This document shows, one piece after another, positions 34,334 through 41,904 of a stretch of DNA of 64,000 nt. This stretch comes from Deltaproteobacteria bacterium (GTDB taxonomy: Bacteria; Myxococcota_A; UBA9160; JAJDAL01): positions 124,001 to 188,000 of the forward strand of contig JAJDAL010000021.1 in assembly GCA_029261875.1 (NCBI GenBank). The letters are read 5' to 3'. How positions within the stretch are numbered: the first letter of the stretch is position 1; each line of letters starts with the position of its first letter. The translations under genes and the position numbers were made by a program. The notes below the pieces were generated by a model. It was not told the DNA's origin. It did no database searches and saw nothing but the letters and a program-made list of their open reading frames with translations.

Positions 34334-35301
34334 TACGCCGCCGCCGCGGATTCGCGGGGACACAGCGCGTCCGCCACGCGATCGAGTGCAGCGGGCGATT
34401 GAATCCCACCCGGCAGGTAGGGGACGACGACCGTGGGGTAGTGGGTTACCTCCGCAATCTCGGCCACGTAGCGTCGATTGAGTTCGTAGCGCGAGCGAAG
34501 ATGTCGAGCGCACGCGGCGAGTACGGGGGCGTTGGGAAGCCCCTCGAGTGCGGTGTCTGCGGGAATCGCGTCCAAATGGCGATCCAAATCGCGGAGTTCT
34601 TCGGGGAACGGGAGCTGCGTCACGGCGTTCACCACCACGCGGTCCACCGCGATCGTGCCGTGGTCCTTCACGCGCTGGACGAGTTGCGACGTTTCGCGCG
34701 CCGAGAGCTCCTCGGCGAGGGCGACCGGAAGCAGCAAGGTCCGCGAACTGTCGCGAATCATTTCCTCGACCCAACCGGCGTGCCGGTGCAAGGGGCCCGA
34801 GCGAACGGCCGACAGCACGACCCCCGGGACCTCGAGAAAGGGCAGGCCGTGTCCCGTCGCCGGCGCGTCGATGACGATCAGATCGAAGCGAGGAGCGCCG
34901 TTTTCGTCGCGCATCTGTTCGAGGTGCCAGACCTTCCCCAAGGTGATGAGTTCGCGCCAACCCGGCGAAGCGTCCAGGAATTGATGAAAGGCGGGGTTGG
35001 CGAGCACACGGCGCACGAGACCGCGGACGCCGATCTGCAACCCCAGATATTCCGCCAGGGCTTCATAGGGATCGATGCGCATCAGCTGCAGTCCTGGCTC
35101 GATCTCGCAGCCCGCGTAGCCAGCCGGTTCCTTGCGCCCGAACAGGCCCGGCAGCTGCTCCCCGAAGCCCATTTCGGCGACCAGCGCTCGCTGGCCGTTC
35201 TGGGCCGCGGCCCGACCCAGGGCCGCCGCAACCGTGGTCTTTCCGGTTCCGCCTTTGCCGGTGACCACGATCAGGCGCTTTTCGAGAAGCGAGGAAATCA
35301 C
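34333..35301 (-). CDS. ArsA/Get3-family ATPase (upstream member of the pair)
   Basis: A 322-residue P-loop ATPase paired with the gene that follows. Walker A is VVTGKGGTGKTTVAAALG (about 12-29) and switch II is LIVIDAPATGHGLPFLEVP, diagnostic for the ArsA/Get3 family. DPxxAL is replaced by IDPYEALAEYL. The GTG at 35301 has GGGAGG 7 bases upstream and is chosen over a TTG at 35316. It is shorter than its partner and lacks the long insertion after switch II. The two probably work as a heterodimer; no arsenic resistance gene is nearby. Confidence 0.85.
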   Translation of the reverse strand: MISSLLEKRLIVVTGKGGTGKTTVAAALGRAAAQNGQRALVAEMGFGEQLPGLFGRKEPAGYAGCEIEPGLQLMRIDPYEALAEYLGLQIGVRGLVRRVLANPAFHQFLDASPGWRELITLGKVWHLEQMRDENGAPRFDLIVIDAPATGHGLPFLEVPGVVLSAVRSGPLHRHAGWVEEMIRDSSRTLLLPVALAEELSARETSQLVQRVKDHGTIAVDRVVVNAVTQLPFPEELRDLDRHLDAIPADTALEGLPNAPVLAACARHLRSRYELNRRYVAEIAEVTHYPTVVVPYLPGGIQSPAALDRVADALCPRESAAAA

Positions 35302-35438
35302 GAAAAAACCTCCCAAGTCGGAAACTTAGCGGAGACTGCCCGGATCGGACGGATGCCGTCTCAAGCCCTCCCCGAGGCCTCCCGAAAAGAGAGCTGGACT
35401 CGAAGGTTCATCGATCCCTTGCGTATTCCGGAGCCAAA

Positions 35439-36101
35439 TTGGTCACCCGCTGCCCGCATTGTGGCGCCCGATTCGAATTCGAAGAACCCCGTATCCCGAA
35501 GAAGGGAGCCGGAGTTCGCTGCTCTTCCTGCGAGCAAGCCTTCTTCATTCCGTCGCGTTGGATGCGAACCTGGCGGAAGAAAGTGGGCAATACGCTGGGC
35601 TGGGGGATCACCGCGCCTCTGCTGGTGTTGGCCGCGTTCGTTGCGGTGCGAGCCGCAAACCCTCCGGAGCCACCGGTACCGACGCTCGAAGTCGCGGGCC
35701 TCACCGCCCAGGACGTGCGGGGGCGCGTGGTGGAGAATGCCGTGGACGGCTTCCTCTACGTCGTCTCGGGCGTGCTGCGAAACAATTCGGGCGAACCGCT
35801 CGTCACGCGAACCAAGGTGCGGGTCAAGCTGTTGGACGACGACCAGGCACCCCTCGAGGGCGTTACCGCCCTGGCGGGGGAGGCGTTGGCAGAAGAATCG
35901 CTTCGCGAATTGCCCGTGAGCGAAATTCGCGCGCGTTTGGGACGCAGCGCGCGGAAATGGGCCTGGCGTCGGATCGCGGTGGGAGAACAGCTGCGTTTCG
36001 ACGCGGTGTTCGAGGAACTACCGCCGGGTGCGGTTCACTTCACCCTGGATGGAACCGCCGCCCAGGCGCCGCGCTTCGCGGCGCGAAACGGCACGCCCTA
36101 G
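35439..36101 (+). CDS. Zinc-ribbon membrane protein with DUF3426-like domain
   Basis: A 220-residue protein that begins with an MJ0042-type zinc ribbon (VTRCPHCGARFEFEE ... VRCSSCEQAF, four Cys), then one membrane helix (LGWGITAPLLVLAAFVAVRA, about 52-71), then a periplasmic beta-rich domain (VVENAVDGFLYVVSGVLRNN, LPPGAVHFTLDG) of the DUF3426 kind. The start is TTG at 35439, preceded by CGGAG at good distance, and the ribbon begins right after it. Function is unknown; such proteins are frequent in Delta- and Gammaproteobacteria. The gene diverges from the ArsA-like pair. Confidence 0.82.
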   Translation: MVTRCPHCGARFEFEEPRIPKKGAGVRCSSCEQAFFIPSRWMRTWRKKVGNTLGWGITAPLLVLAAFVAVRAANPPEPPVPTLEVAGLTAQDVRGRVVENAVDGFLYVVSGVLRNNSGEPLVTRTKVRVKLLDDDQAPLEGVTALAGEALAEESLRELPVSEIRARLGRSARKWAWRRIAVGEQLRFDAVFEELPPGAVHFTLDGTAAQAPRFAARNGTP

Positions 36102-36139
36102 GGGGGCGACCCGCTTGGGTTTCCCGACGCCGCCAGCCG

Positions 36140-36343
36140 CTAGTCGCCGTCGCCGACCTTTTCTTTTTCCGGGGTGACGTCGATTTCGTCTTTGCCCGTA
36201 ACCCCGGACTTGAAATTCTTGATGGCCTTCCCCATGCCGGATCCGATTTCCGGTAGCCGCCGGGCACCGAAAATCACCGTGACGATCAGCAGGATGACGA
36301 GCAATTCGGTGATGCCGATGGGGAACAAAGGGATCGTGTACAT
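36140..36343 (-). CDS. tatA: Sec-independent translocase subunit TatA
   Basis: A 67-residue protein with one N-terminal membrane helix (IGITELLVILLIVTVIFG), the hinge FGARRLPEIGSGMG, an amphipathic helix (KAIKNFKSGV) and a charged tail. This is the TatA/TatE layout; the short length argues against TatB. TatA oligomers form the pore for folded Tat substrates. TatB and TatC are not in the window. Start is the ATG at 36343; the open frame further upstream is antisense to the phosphomannomutase gene. Confidence 0.92.
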   Translation of the reverse strand: MYTIPLFPIGITELLVILLIVTVIFGARRLPEIGSGMGKAIKNFKSGVTGKDEIDVTPEKEKVGDGD

Positions 36344-36433
36344 GGGGATAAGGTGCCGGGGCGACGGGGCGGGGTCAACCCGCCTGGGGGGGACTCTATT
36401 GAGCCGGCCTACGAGGTAGGTAGACTCCCGGCC

Positions 36434-37777
36434 GTGTCGATCTTCAAAGCCTATGACATTCGTGGCGTCGTACCCGATCAGCTGACGGCGGAAGACGCCT
36501 ACGCGATCGGTCGGGGAACGGCTCGTTTTCTTCAAGCGTCCGAGATCGCCATCGGCCGCGACGCCCGGGAGAGCTCGCCCGAGATGGCCGAGGCGCTGCG
36601 TCGGGGAATGAACGACGAAGGCGTTTCGGTGGTGGACCTCGGGTGCGTCAGTACGCCGATGCTCTACTTCGCGGTCGAAGAACTCGGTGTGGGGGGCGGC
36701 GTCATCGTCACCGCGTCCCACAATCCTTCCCAGTACAACGGTTTCAAAATCTGTCGCGAACACGCCATTCCGATCGGGGGGGAAACGGGGCTGAAGGAAA
36801 TCGAAGCGCTTTCGCGCGAACGCGCGAAAGCGCCGCTCGCCGACCCGCGCGGAGGGTCCCGGGAAGTCGACGTGACCGACGGCTATGTCGAGCACGTGCT
36901 TTCCGTGGGCGGGCGTTGTCCCGAACTCAAGCTCGCGATCGATTGCGGAAACGGGATGGCGGGTGTGGCGCTCGAGCCGCTACTCGCGCACTGGCCCGTG
37001 CAGGTGGAACGCCTGTATTTCGAACCCGACGGTCGTTTCCCCAATCACGAAGCCGACCCGTTGAAGCGCGAAAATCTCGACGATGTCGTAGCGGCGGTCA
37101 ATCGAACCGGGGCAGACGTCGGCATCGCGTTCGATGGGGACGGGGACCGCGCGATCTTCGTGGACGAAAAGGGCGAGCCGATTTCCGCGGACTTGATGAC
37201 GGGCCTGCTCGCCCAGGCCCAATTGCGGCGCTACCCGGGTGGACGCGTGCTCTACGATCTGCGCTCGAGCCGCGCAACCGCCGAAGCCATCGAAGCCGCC
37301 GGTGGGGTGGCGGAGATGTCGCGCGTGGGTCACTCGATCGTGAAGGCGCGCATGCGGGAGTGTGGCGCGATTTTTGCCGGCGAATTGTCCGGCCACCATT
37401 ATTTCCGCTTTTCCGACACCCTGATTGCCGACGACGGAACCGCCGCGATGGTGGCCTTGTTGGATCTGATGGCCGCCGAAGGGAAACCGCTTTCGGAACT
37501 CATCGATCCCCTGCGGCGCTACGTGGCGAGCGGCGAGATCAATCGTCGGGTCGAGAATATTCCAGCCCTGCTGGATGCCATTGAGGCGGAGCACAAGGAC
37601 GCCGAGGAGATCTCCCGCCTCGACGGACTCCTCGTCCGCTACCCGGACTGGTGGTTCAACTTGCGACCGTCGAATACCGAGCCGGTATTGCGTCTCAACT
37701 GCGAAGCCGCGTCCGAGGAAGAGATGGCCGCCCACCGCGACCGGATCCTCGACCGCATCGCCCGTCCCGCCGGGTAA
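36434..37777 (+). CDS. Phosphomannomutase/phosphoglucomutase
   Basis: A 447-residue alpha-D-phosphohexomutase of the AlgC/ManB group. The start FKAYDIRGVVPDQLT, the phosphoserine loop VTASHNPSQYNGFK, the magnesium loop FDGDGDRAIFVD, the sugar loop GELSGHHYF and the phosphate-binding RPSNTEPVLRLN are complete. It interconverts mannose or glucose 6- and 1-phosphates, feeding GDP-mannose or UDP-glucose synthesis for the envelope. Start is taken as GTG at 36434 directly before SIFKAYD; no strong ribosome site is seen. It converges with the DsbA-like gene with only 11 bases between stops. Confidence 0.93.
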   Translation: MSIFKAYDIRGVVPDQLTAEDAYAIGRGTARFLQASEIAIGRDARESSPEMAEALRRGMNDEGVSVVDLGCVSTPMLYFAVEELGVGGGVIVTASHNPSQYNGFKICREHAIPIGGETGLKEIEALSRERAKAPLADPRGGSREVDVTDGYVEHVLSVGGRCPELKLAIDCGNGMAGVALEPLLAHWPVQVERLYFEPDGRFPNHEADPLKRENLDDVVAAVNRTGADVGIAFDGDGDRAIFVDEKGEPISADLMTGLLAQAQLRRYPGGRVLYDLRSSRATAEAIEAAGGVAEMSRVGHSIVKARMRECGAIFAGELSGHHYFRFSDTLIADDGTAAMVALLDLMAAEGKPLSELIDPLRRYVASGEINRRVENIPALLDAIEAEHKDAEEISRLDGLLVRYPDWWFNLRPSNTEPVLRLNCEAASEEEMAAHRDRILDRIARPAG

Positions 37778-37788
37778 TCGCCCGCCGC

Positions 37789-38874
37789 CTAGGAGCTGCC
37801 GAGGCGGCTCAACTCGTCGTCGATCAGACGTACGAACTCGTCGATGGGTACGGCGCCGGACAGCATCAATCCGTTTACGAAGAACGCAGGCGTACCGTTG
37901 ACTCCAACCGACTGGGCCTCCTCCAGGTCGGAGGTGACGACGGACGCGAAGCGCCGCTCGCCCGTGCAAGCTTTGAAACCATCGACATCGAGTTCGGTTT
38001 CTTCGGCGAGCCGAAGGAGATCCGCGTCTTCGAAGGCGTTGTTGGAAAACAGCGCCTCGTGGTAGGCCCAAAACTTCCCTTGCTCGTCCGCGCAGGCCGC
38101 GGCTTCGGCGGCGGGGCGGGCGCGGGGGTGGATCGATTCCAGGGGGAAGTGGCGATACACGAAGCGAATCTTTCCCGGGTAACGCTTGAGCACTTCTTTC
38201 ACCGTGTCTTCGGCGCTGCGGCAGAACGGGCACTGGTAGTCGCTGAACTCGATGATCGTAATCGGGGCGTCGTCGGGGCCCATGGACGGACCATTGGCCG
38301 CAACCTCGACCCGCGGACGTTCGAGGTTCACGACCGCGTTGGCGGAGTCGCGCAGACTTCGAACGAAACTTCCCTGGGCTTCGGACGCCGCTTGCTGGGT
38401 GAGGTACTGCTCGATCGCCGGTCGCAGCTCGTCCAGGTCGGAGTTGGGGGGCATTCGATGCTGGTTCTGCTCGAAAAAGGTTTGAATCGCCTGGTCGTCG
38501 ACGGGCGGGATCGTTTGGGCTTGTTGAGTCAGCAACTCTTCGATCGAAACGCCCCGGCTTTCCGCTTCCGCGGTCAAGACGCGTTCGGTAATCCACTGGT
38601 CGACATATTGAGAACGGGTTTCGAATTGAGCCTGTGCGTCCTGGCCCGAAACGTTCTCTTCGAACAACTGTTCTTTGATCCAAGCGTCGAGTTCGTTCGC
38701 TGTGAGCGGCGTCCCTCCGACCTCGGCCACCACCGGACTCGCGTCCGCCGCACCGGTTTTGGCCGGCGGGCTCGCGGCGGTCTCCGATTCGGACGGCTCC
38801 TGGGTGGCCGGGGAACAGGCGGTCAGGGCAATCGAGATGACTCCGCTCGAAAGAGCGCGGGCTAGGCGGTTCAC
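37789..38874 (-). CDS. Lipoprotein with SurA-like N-terminal domain and DsbA-like thioredoxin domain
   Basis: A 361-residue exported lipoprotein. The signal peptide ends in the lipobox LTAC with Cys20. Residues 48-180 look like the helical SurA/PpiC N-terminal chaperone domain (VAEVGGTPLTANELDAWIKE, VDQWITERVLTAEAESRG). Residues 185-361 are a DsbA/Thioredoxin_4 domain with the active site QCPFC (Cys215, Cys218) and the cis-Pro loop NGTPAFFVNG. It probably handles disulfides or folding of envelope proteins. A perfect TATAAT box and AGGAG lie before the GTG start. The domain pairing on one chain is worth noting. Confidence 0.85.
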   Translation of the reverse strand: MNRLARALSSGVISIALTACSPATQEPSESETAASPPAKTGAADASPVVAEVGGTPLTANELDAWIKEQLFEENVSGQDAQAQFETRSQYVDQWITERVLTAEAESRGVSIEELLTQQAQTIPPVDDQAIQTFFEQNQHRMPPNSDLDELRPAIEQYLTQQAASEAQGSFVRSLRDSANAVVNLERPRVEVAANGPSMGPDDAPITIIEFSDYQCPFCRSAEDTVKEVLKRYPGKIRFVYRHFPLESIHPRARPAAEAAACADEQGKFWAYHEALFSNNAFEDADLLRLAEETELDVDGFKACTGERRFASVVTSDLEEAQSVGVNGTPAFFVNGLMLSGAVPIDEFVRLIDDELSRLGSS

Positions 38875-38903
38875 TGAGTTTCTCCTGGATGAATAGAGCC
38901 GTG

Positions 38904-38909
38904 ATTATA
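38904..38909 (-). promoter_or_regulatory. Candidate -10 box for the DsbA-like lipoprotein gene
   Basis: The minus strand has a perfect TATAAT at 38909-38904, 30 bases before the GTG start, with AGGAGAAA between them. No good -35 hexamer is present at the right distance, where the upstream hairpin lies. Confidence 0.45.
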
Positions 38910-38911
38910 GG

Positions 38912-38929
38912 GCGGACGCGCGAGTCCGC
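38912..38929 (-). terminator. Hairpin between the hydrolase and lipoprotein genes
   Basis: A 6-bp stem, GCGGAC (38912-38917) with GTCCGC (38924-38929), with a GCGCGA loop, lies 14 bases after the alpha/beta hydrolase stop and just upstream of the TATAAT box. There is no T run. Confidence 0.45.
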
Positions 38930-38942
38930 TTTCGCGAACTCG

Positions 38943-39767
38943 TTATCGGCTTTTCGCGACGGCGGTTTCGAGGAATAGCCACATGGACTTCAGGGCGTTT
39001 CCGGGTAGCGAATTGTGTCCGGCGTCGAACCACTCGAGGGCCTTGGGTTCGCGGGCGGCTTCGAAAAGCGCTTCGGTCGCCGCCCGGGGGATGGTTTCGT
39101 CGTTTCGCGCCCCCACGAAAAGCAGCGGACGCGGTGCGAACCGCGCGATGTGCTGGGCCGGGTCCGCTTCCGGAGGGCCCCAGCCGCCACCGCCGAGAGC
39201 GAGCGCCGCAGCCCGCGGGCGCGGGTCGGCGCCGCAGAAGATGGATCCCAGGATCGCTCCGAGGCTGAAACCCGCATAGGCGAGGCGAGATCCGTCCAAC
39301 CGCGGGTGGCGCTCGAGCACGTCGCAAAGACGCTGCAGGTCCGCCACGGATTGGCGGACGAAAGAAAGCCACAACCCAACATCCTCTGCCGCCATCGCGT
39401 CGGGGCGTTGCAGCAACCGCGCGAAGGACTGGACGAGGGCGCCGCTGAGCTTCGCGCTCGTACGCTCTCCGTGCAGGGGGAAGTCGAGCGTGGCGACCGC
39501 CACCCCCTTCCGCACCCACGGGCTGGCGGTGGCTTCGATGTAGTCGGCTTCTTTGTTTCCGTGCAAGCCGTGCTGCAGGACGACCACCGGCAGATTCTGC
39601 GTCGACCCCGGAGGCAGCATCAAGCGCGCGGGCACGCGATCGCCGCGGCTCGAAAACTCGAGGCGCTCGCAGGTCAGATCCGGCGCGTTGTCGGGCGGGT
39701 CGCACGGGCGAAACCAAAGATTGATCGGTTCGTGGGGGTCTCGCTGGAGCGGATCGGCTTGGTTCAC
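38943..39767 (-). CDS. Alpha/beta hydrolase
   Basis: A 274-residue alpha/beta hydrolase of the dienelactone hydrolase/acetyl-xylan-esterase kind. The oxyanion region VVVLQHGLHGNKEADY, the nucleophile elbow YAGFSLGA (Ser168), an acid loop VGARNDETIPRAAT (Asp223) and a final DAGHNSLPGN (His251) form the catalytic triad. No signal peptide is visible. The GTG at 39767 is chosen as start; the frame is open further up but there it is antisense-free spacer and the sigma factor end. Substrate unknown. It follows the ECF sigma gene by 41 bases and may be co-transcribed. Confidence 0.82.
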   Translation of the reverse strand: MNQADPLQRDPHEPINLWFRPCDPPDNAPDLTCERLEFSSRGDRVPARLMLPPGSTQNLPVVVLQHGLHGNKEADYIEATASPWVRKGVAVATLDFPLHGERTSAKLSGALVQSFARLLQRPDAMAAEDVGLWLSFVRQSVADLQRLCDVLERHPRLDGSRLAYAGFSLGAILGSIFCGADPRPRAAALALGGGGWGPPEADPAQHIARFAPRPLLFVGARNDETIPRAATEALFEAAREPKALEWFDAGHNSLPGNALKSMWLFLETAVAKSR

Positions 39768-39808
39768 AGTGATGCGGAGTCTAGCGCCACGGGCCTGCGT
39801 GGCAGGGG

Positions 39809-40519
39809 CTAGCGCGCCAGCAGCAGTTTGCGCGCGCGGTAGAGATTGGATTTGACGGCATTCTCGCTCTTGGCCAGGGAAAGCGCGATTTCCTGGATCG
39901 AGTGGTCCTCGAGGTGGTGCCTGCGAACCAGGTCCCACTGTTCGGAGCTGAGATCCTCGCCCGCCGCCCGGGACATACGGGCAATGCGCTCCTGGCATTC
40001 GTAGGCCTCGTGGGGGTTGAAGGTCTGGGGGGACGTGAAGGGACTGAGGTCTCCGCCTTCACCCATTTCCGGGTCCAAGGGAACCGTGGGATGTTGCTTG
40101 CGTTTGAAGCGATTGGCGATGGTGCGTCGCGTCAGCCCAAAGACCCAGGCGCCGAAAGCCGCGTCGCCGCGAAAGGAATCCAGCGAGGAAAAGAGTCGAA
40201 AGAACACCTCTTGAACCGTCTCTTCGGTGTCGGCTCGATTGCGCAAGCGCCGATCCACGTAGTGGAAGACGCGCGACCAATAGCGCTCGTAGAGGACGTC
40301 GAAGGCGGCCCGGTCCCCGGCGCAGATGCGCTCGACGATGATTTCATCGGTCGTTTGTGTGGTGTCGATGAAAACGGATTCCAAGAATGCTGCCGCCGTC
40401 CGAATGCTTCTTTGGTCCGGGGAGTGGGCCACGATCGTGGCGAAATCCCCCGGTTCGAAGGGGCTAGTGAAGTCTTTTTGGGGTCGAAAAGCAACACCGA
40501 TCTGCTGCCAATCCGACAA
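39809..40519 (-). CDS. ECF-type RNA polymerase sigma factor
   Basis: A 236-residue sigma-70 family protein with region 2 (IVERICAGDRAAFDVLYERY ... VFHYVDRRLRNRADTEETVQEVF) and region 4 (LSSEQWDLVRRHHLEDHSIQ ... SENAVKSNLYRARKLLL). Region 3 is absent, as in ECF factors. About 55 residues precede region 2, and the start is uncertain: TTG at 40519 is used, a GTG at 40432 would remove 29 residues. No anti-sigma gene with an obvious zinc-binding motif is adjacent. Upstream, 69 bases away, is the ParA-CBM48 unit; downstream is a hydrolase. Confidence 0.85.
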   Translation of the reverse strand: MSDWQQIGVAFRPQKDFTSPFEPGDFATIVAHSPDQRSIRTAAAFLESVFIDTTQTTDEIIVERICAGDRAAFDVLYERYWSRVFHYVDRRLRNRADTEETVQEVFFRLFSSLDSFRGDAAFGAWVFGLTRRTIANRFKRKQHPTVPLDPEMGEGGDLSPFTSPQTFNPHEAYECQERIARMSRAAGEDLSSEQWDLVRRHHLEDHSIQEIALSLAKSENAVKSNLYRARKLLLAR

Positions 40520-40588
40520 TAATCCGCCCGAATCGGGGAAGGTCCGGTCTGAGTGGAAGCTGTGCCAGGTTTGGCGCGGCCTGGACGC

Positions 40589-41149
40589 CTATTCGAACTC
40601 GGCGCGCTCGGCGGGGCTCAGCCCAAGCTCCGTATCCGAAAGGCCGGATCGGAAGGGAGTGCTGAGGGGAGGGGAATGGTCGTCCGGGGAGCGGGCGTCC
40701 CGACCATCTACCCAGATGGGTTCCAGGACCACGTTGACCCCGGATCCGTTCGCGAGGCAGCGAAAACGGAGCAGATCGATGTCGCCGGAGTCGATCGAGC
40801 GAACCGCTGCCCGGACCCGGTCGTCGAAATGCGGGGCGATCAGGAGGAGCTGCGGCGCGACCTCGGATTGCAGGCCCCGGTCGGGGGCCAACTGAACCCA
40901 GTCTCGAATGCGCGGCGCGACCCAGGCGCGATGGGCCAGGCCGTCCGCCAGAATCTCGCGCGCGTCGCCCGAATCGCGCACGACGACCAACACCACCCGC
41001 CCCTGGCCATCGGCGAGCACCAGGTCGATGGGCCCGTCTGCGGCCAACACGTCTCGCGCAATGGAGCGTGTGCCGTACCCCATTTCCGACAGACCGCGTT
41101 CGATCCGATCGATCAATTGGGTATGGGGCGGGGGCGGCGCGATCGACAA
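40589..41149 (-). CDS. Unknown protein, third gene of the ParA-CBM48 unit
   Basis: A protein of about 186 residues that I do not recognise. The first half has alternating helices and strands (QLIDRIERGLSEMGYGTRSI, IDLVLADGQGRVVLVVVRD) that resemble the core of restriction-endonuclease-like folds, but the usual ExK pair is replaced by VRD, so no nuclease activity can be claimed. The tail is rich in Pro, Ser and Asp. The start is uncertain: TTG at 41149 overlaps the stop of the preceding gene, another TTG lies at 41158, and an ATG at 41083 would cut the first helix. Position in a tight three-gene unit suggests a shared role with the ATPases. Confidence 0.6.
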   Translation of the reverse strand: MSIAPPPPHTQLIDRIERGLSEMGYGTRSIARDVLAADGPIDLVLADGQGRVVLVVVRDSGDAREILADGLAHRAWVAPRIRDWVQLAPDRGLQSEVAPQLLLIAPHFDDRVRAAVRSIDSGDIDLLRFRCLANGSGVNVVLEPIWVDGRDARSPDDHSPPLSTPFRSGLSDTELGLSPAERAEFE

Positions 41150-41150
41150 A

Positions 41151-41903
41151 CTAGACAACGGCAGCCATCTCCTTGGCGTCTCCGAGAAACAAGCGCGCGA
41201 CATCTTGTAGCGCGCGGGCCGCAACCGATTGCGGATTCGATAATCCGACCGGGCGACGACTCACGATCGAGCGATAGATTTGCAGTTCGTCCGCCAGAAG
41301 GCCATAGCTCACGAGTTCCAGATCCAGGTGGCGATGCGACACATCGGCGAGTTTGCAGAACGCGCGTTCCGCCGCCGCTCGACTGCGCGCTCCGTGGAAC
41401 GTGACGCCGACCGCTGACGGCGAGCCGTTCGCGCACGCGCGTTTGATCAATGCATAGTTGTTCATCAGATCCCGGCGCTCGGGGGTCGAAAAAACCAACA
41501 ACCAGCGCAATAGGAGCTTGAAGTTCCGCGTGTTCTGCTCCGCGATCCACGTGGGAGGCACACAGACCCAGGTCAGTTCCGGATCGTCGCCCCCTTCGTG
41601 TTCCAGCTCGCTCGCAGCGTCGTCGAGTTCGATCAGGCTTTCCGCAGGCGTTGCGACGAAGCGGGCGCCCAGCGGCCGATCCCGGGGCTCGGGCCAGGGA
41701 TTTCCCGTCGAATCCGCCAGCGGCGCCAGCACGCGCGTGCGCGCGCCGAGGCGCGCCGCCTCCACGGCGAGATTCCACACGAAGGCTTGCCGGACGACGT
41801 CGTCGGCGGCTACGGGAACCGAAACGATCGGTGCGTTTTCCGCTGCGGCGGGCGCTTCTTCCGGCATGAGGTAGTGGAGAACATCACCCAGCTCTTTTGC
41901 CAA
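41151..41903 (-). CDS. MinD/FlhG-like protein with degenerate P-loop
   Basis: A 250-residue protein, second gene of the unit. The order of elements follows MinD/FlhG ATPases: a first strand and helix (IVSVPVAADDVVRQAFVWNL AVEAARLGARTRVLA, residues 26-60), TWVCVPPTW in the DTPP-like place, a helix with NNYALIKRAC (149-158) as in FlhG, and a C-terminal VSYGLLADELQIYRSIVSRR with the FlhG-like 'G.I..D..v..ai..r.p' pattern. The Walker A lysines expected at residues 31-40 are absent (VAADDVVRQA), so ATP hydrolysis is unlikely. The TTG at 41903 lies directly after the ParA-CBM48 stop; an ATG at 41867 is an alternative. It may be a pseudo-ATPase partner of that ParA. Confidence 0.6.
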   Translation of the reverse strand: MAKELGDVLHYLMPEEAPAAAENAPIVSVPVAADDVVRQAFVWNLAVEAARLGARTRVLAPLADSTGNPWPEPRDRPLGARFVATPAESLIELDDAASELEHEGGDDPELTWVCVPPTWIAEQNTRNFKLLLRWLLVFSTPERRDLMNNYALIKRACANGSPSAVGVTFHGARSRAAAERAFCKLADVSHRHLDLELVSYGLLADELQIYRSIVSRRPVGLSNPQSVAARALQDVARLFLGDAKEMAAVV

Positions 41904-41904
41904 G

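Noticed and set aside
41113-41778. Antisense or alternative-phase 221-codon frame beside the pseudo-MinD gene
   Set aside because: It is Arg/Gly-rich and out of phase with the frame that matches the MinD/FlhG pattern and the TAG-TTG junction.
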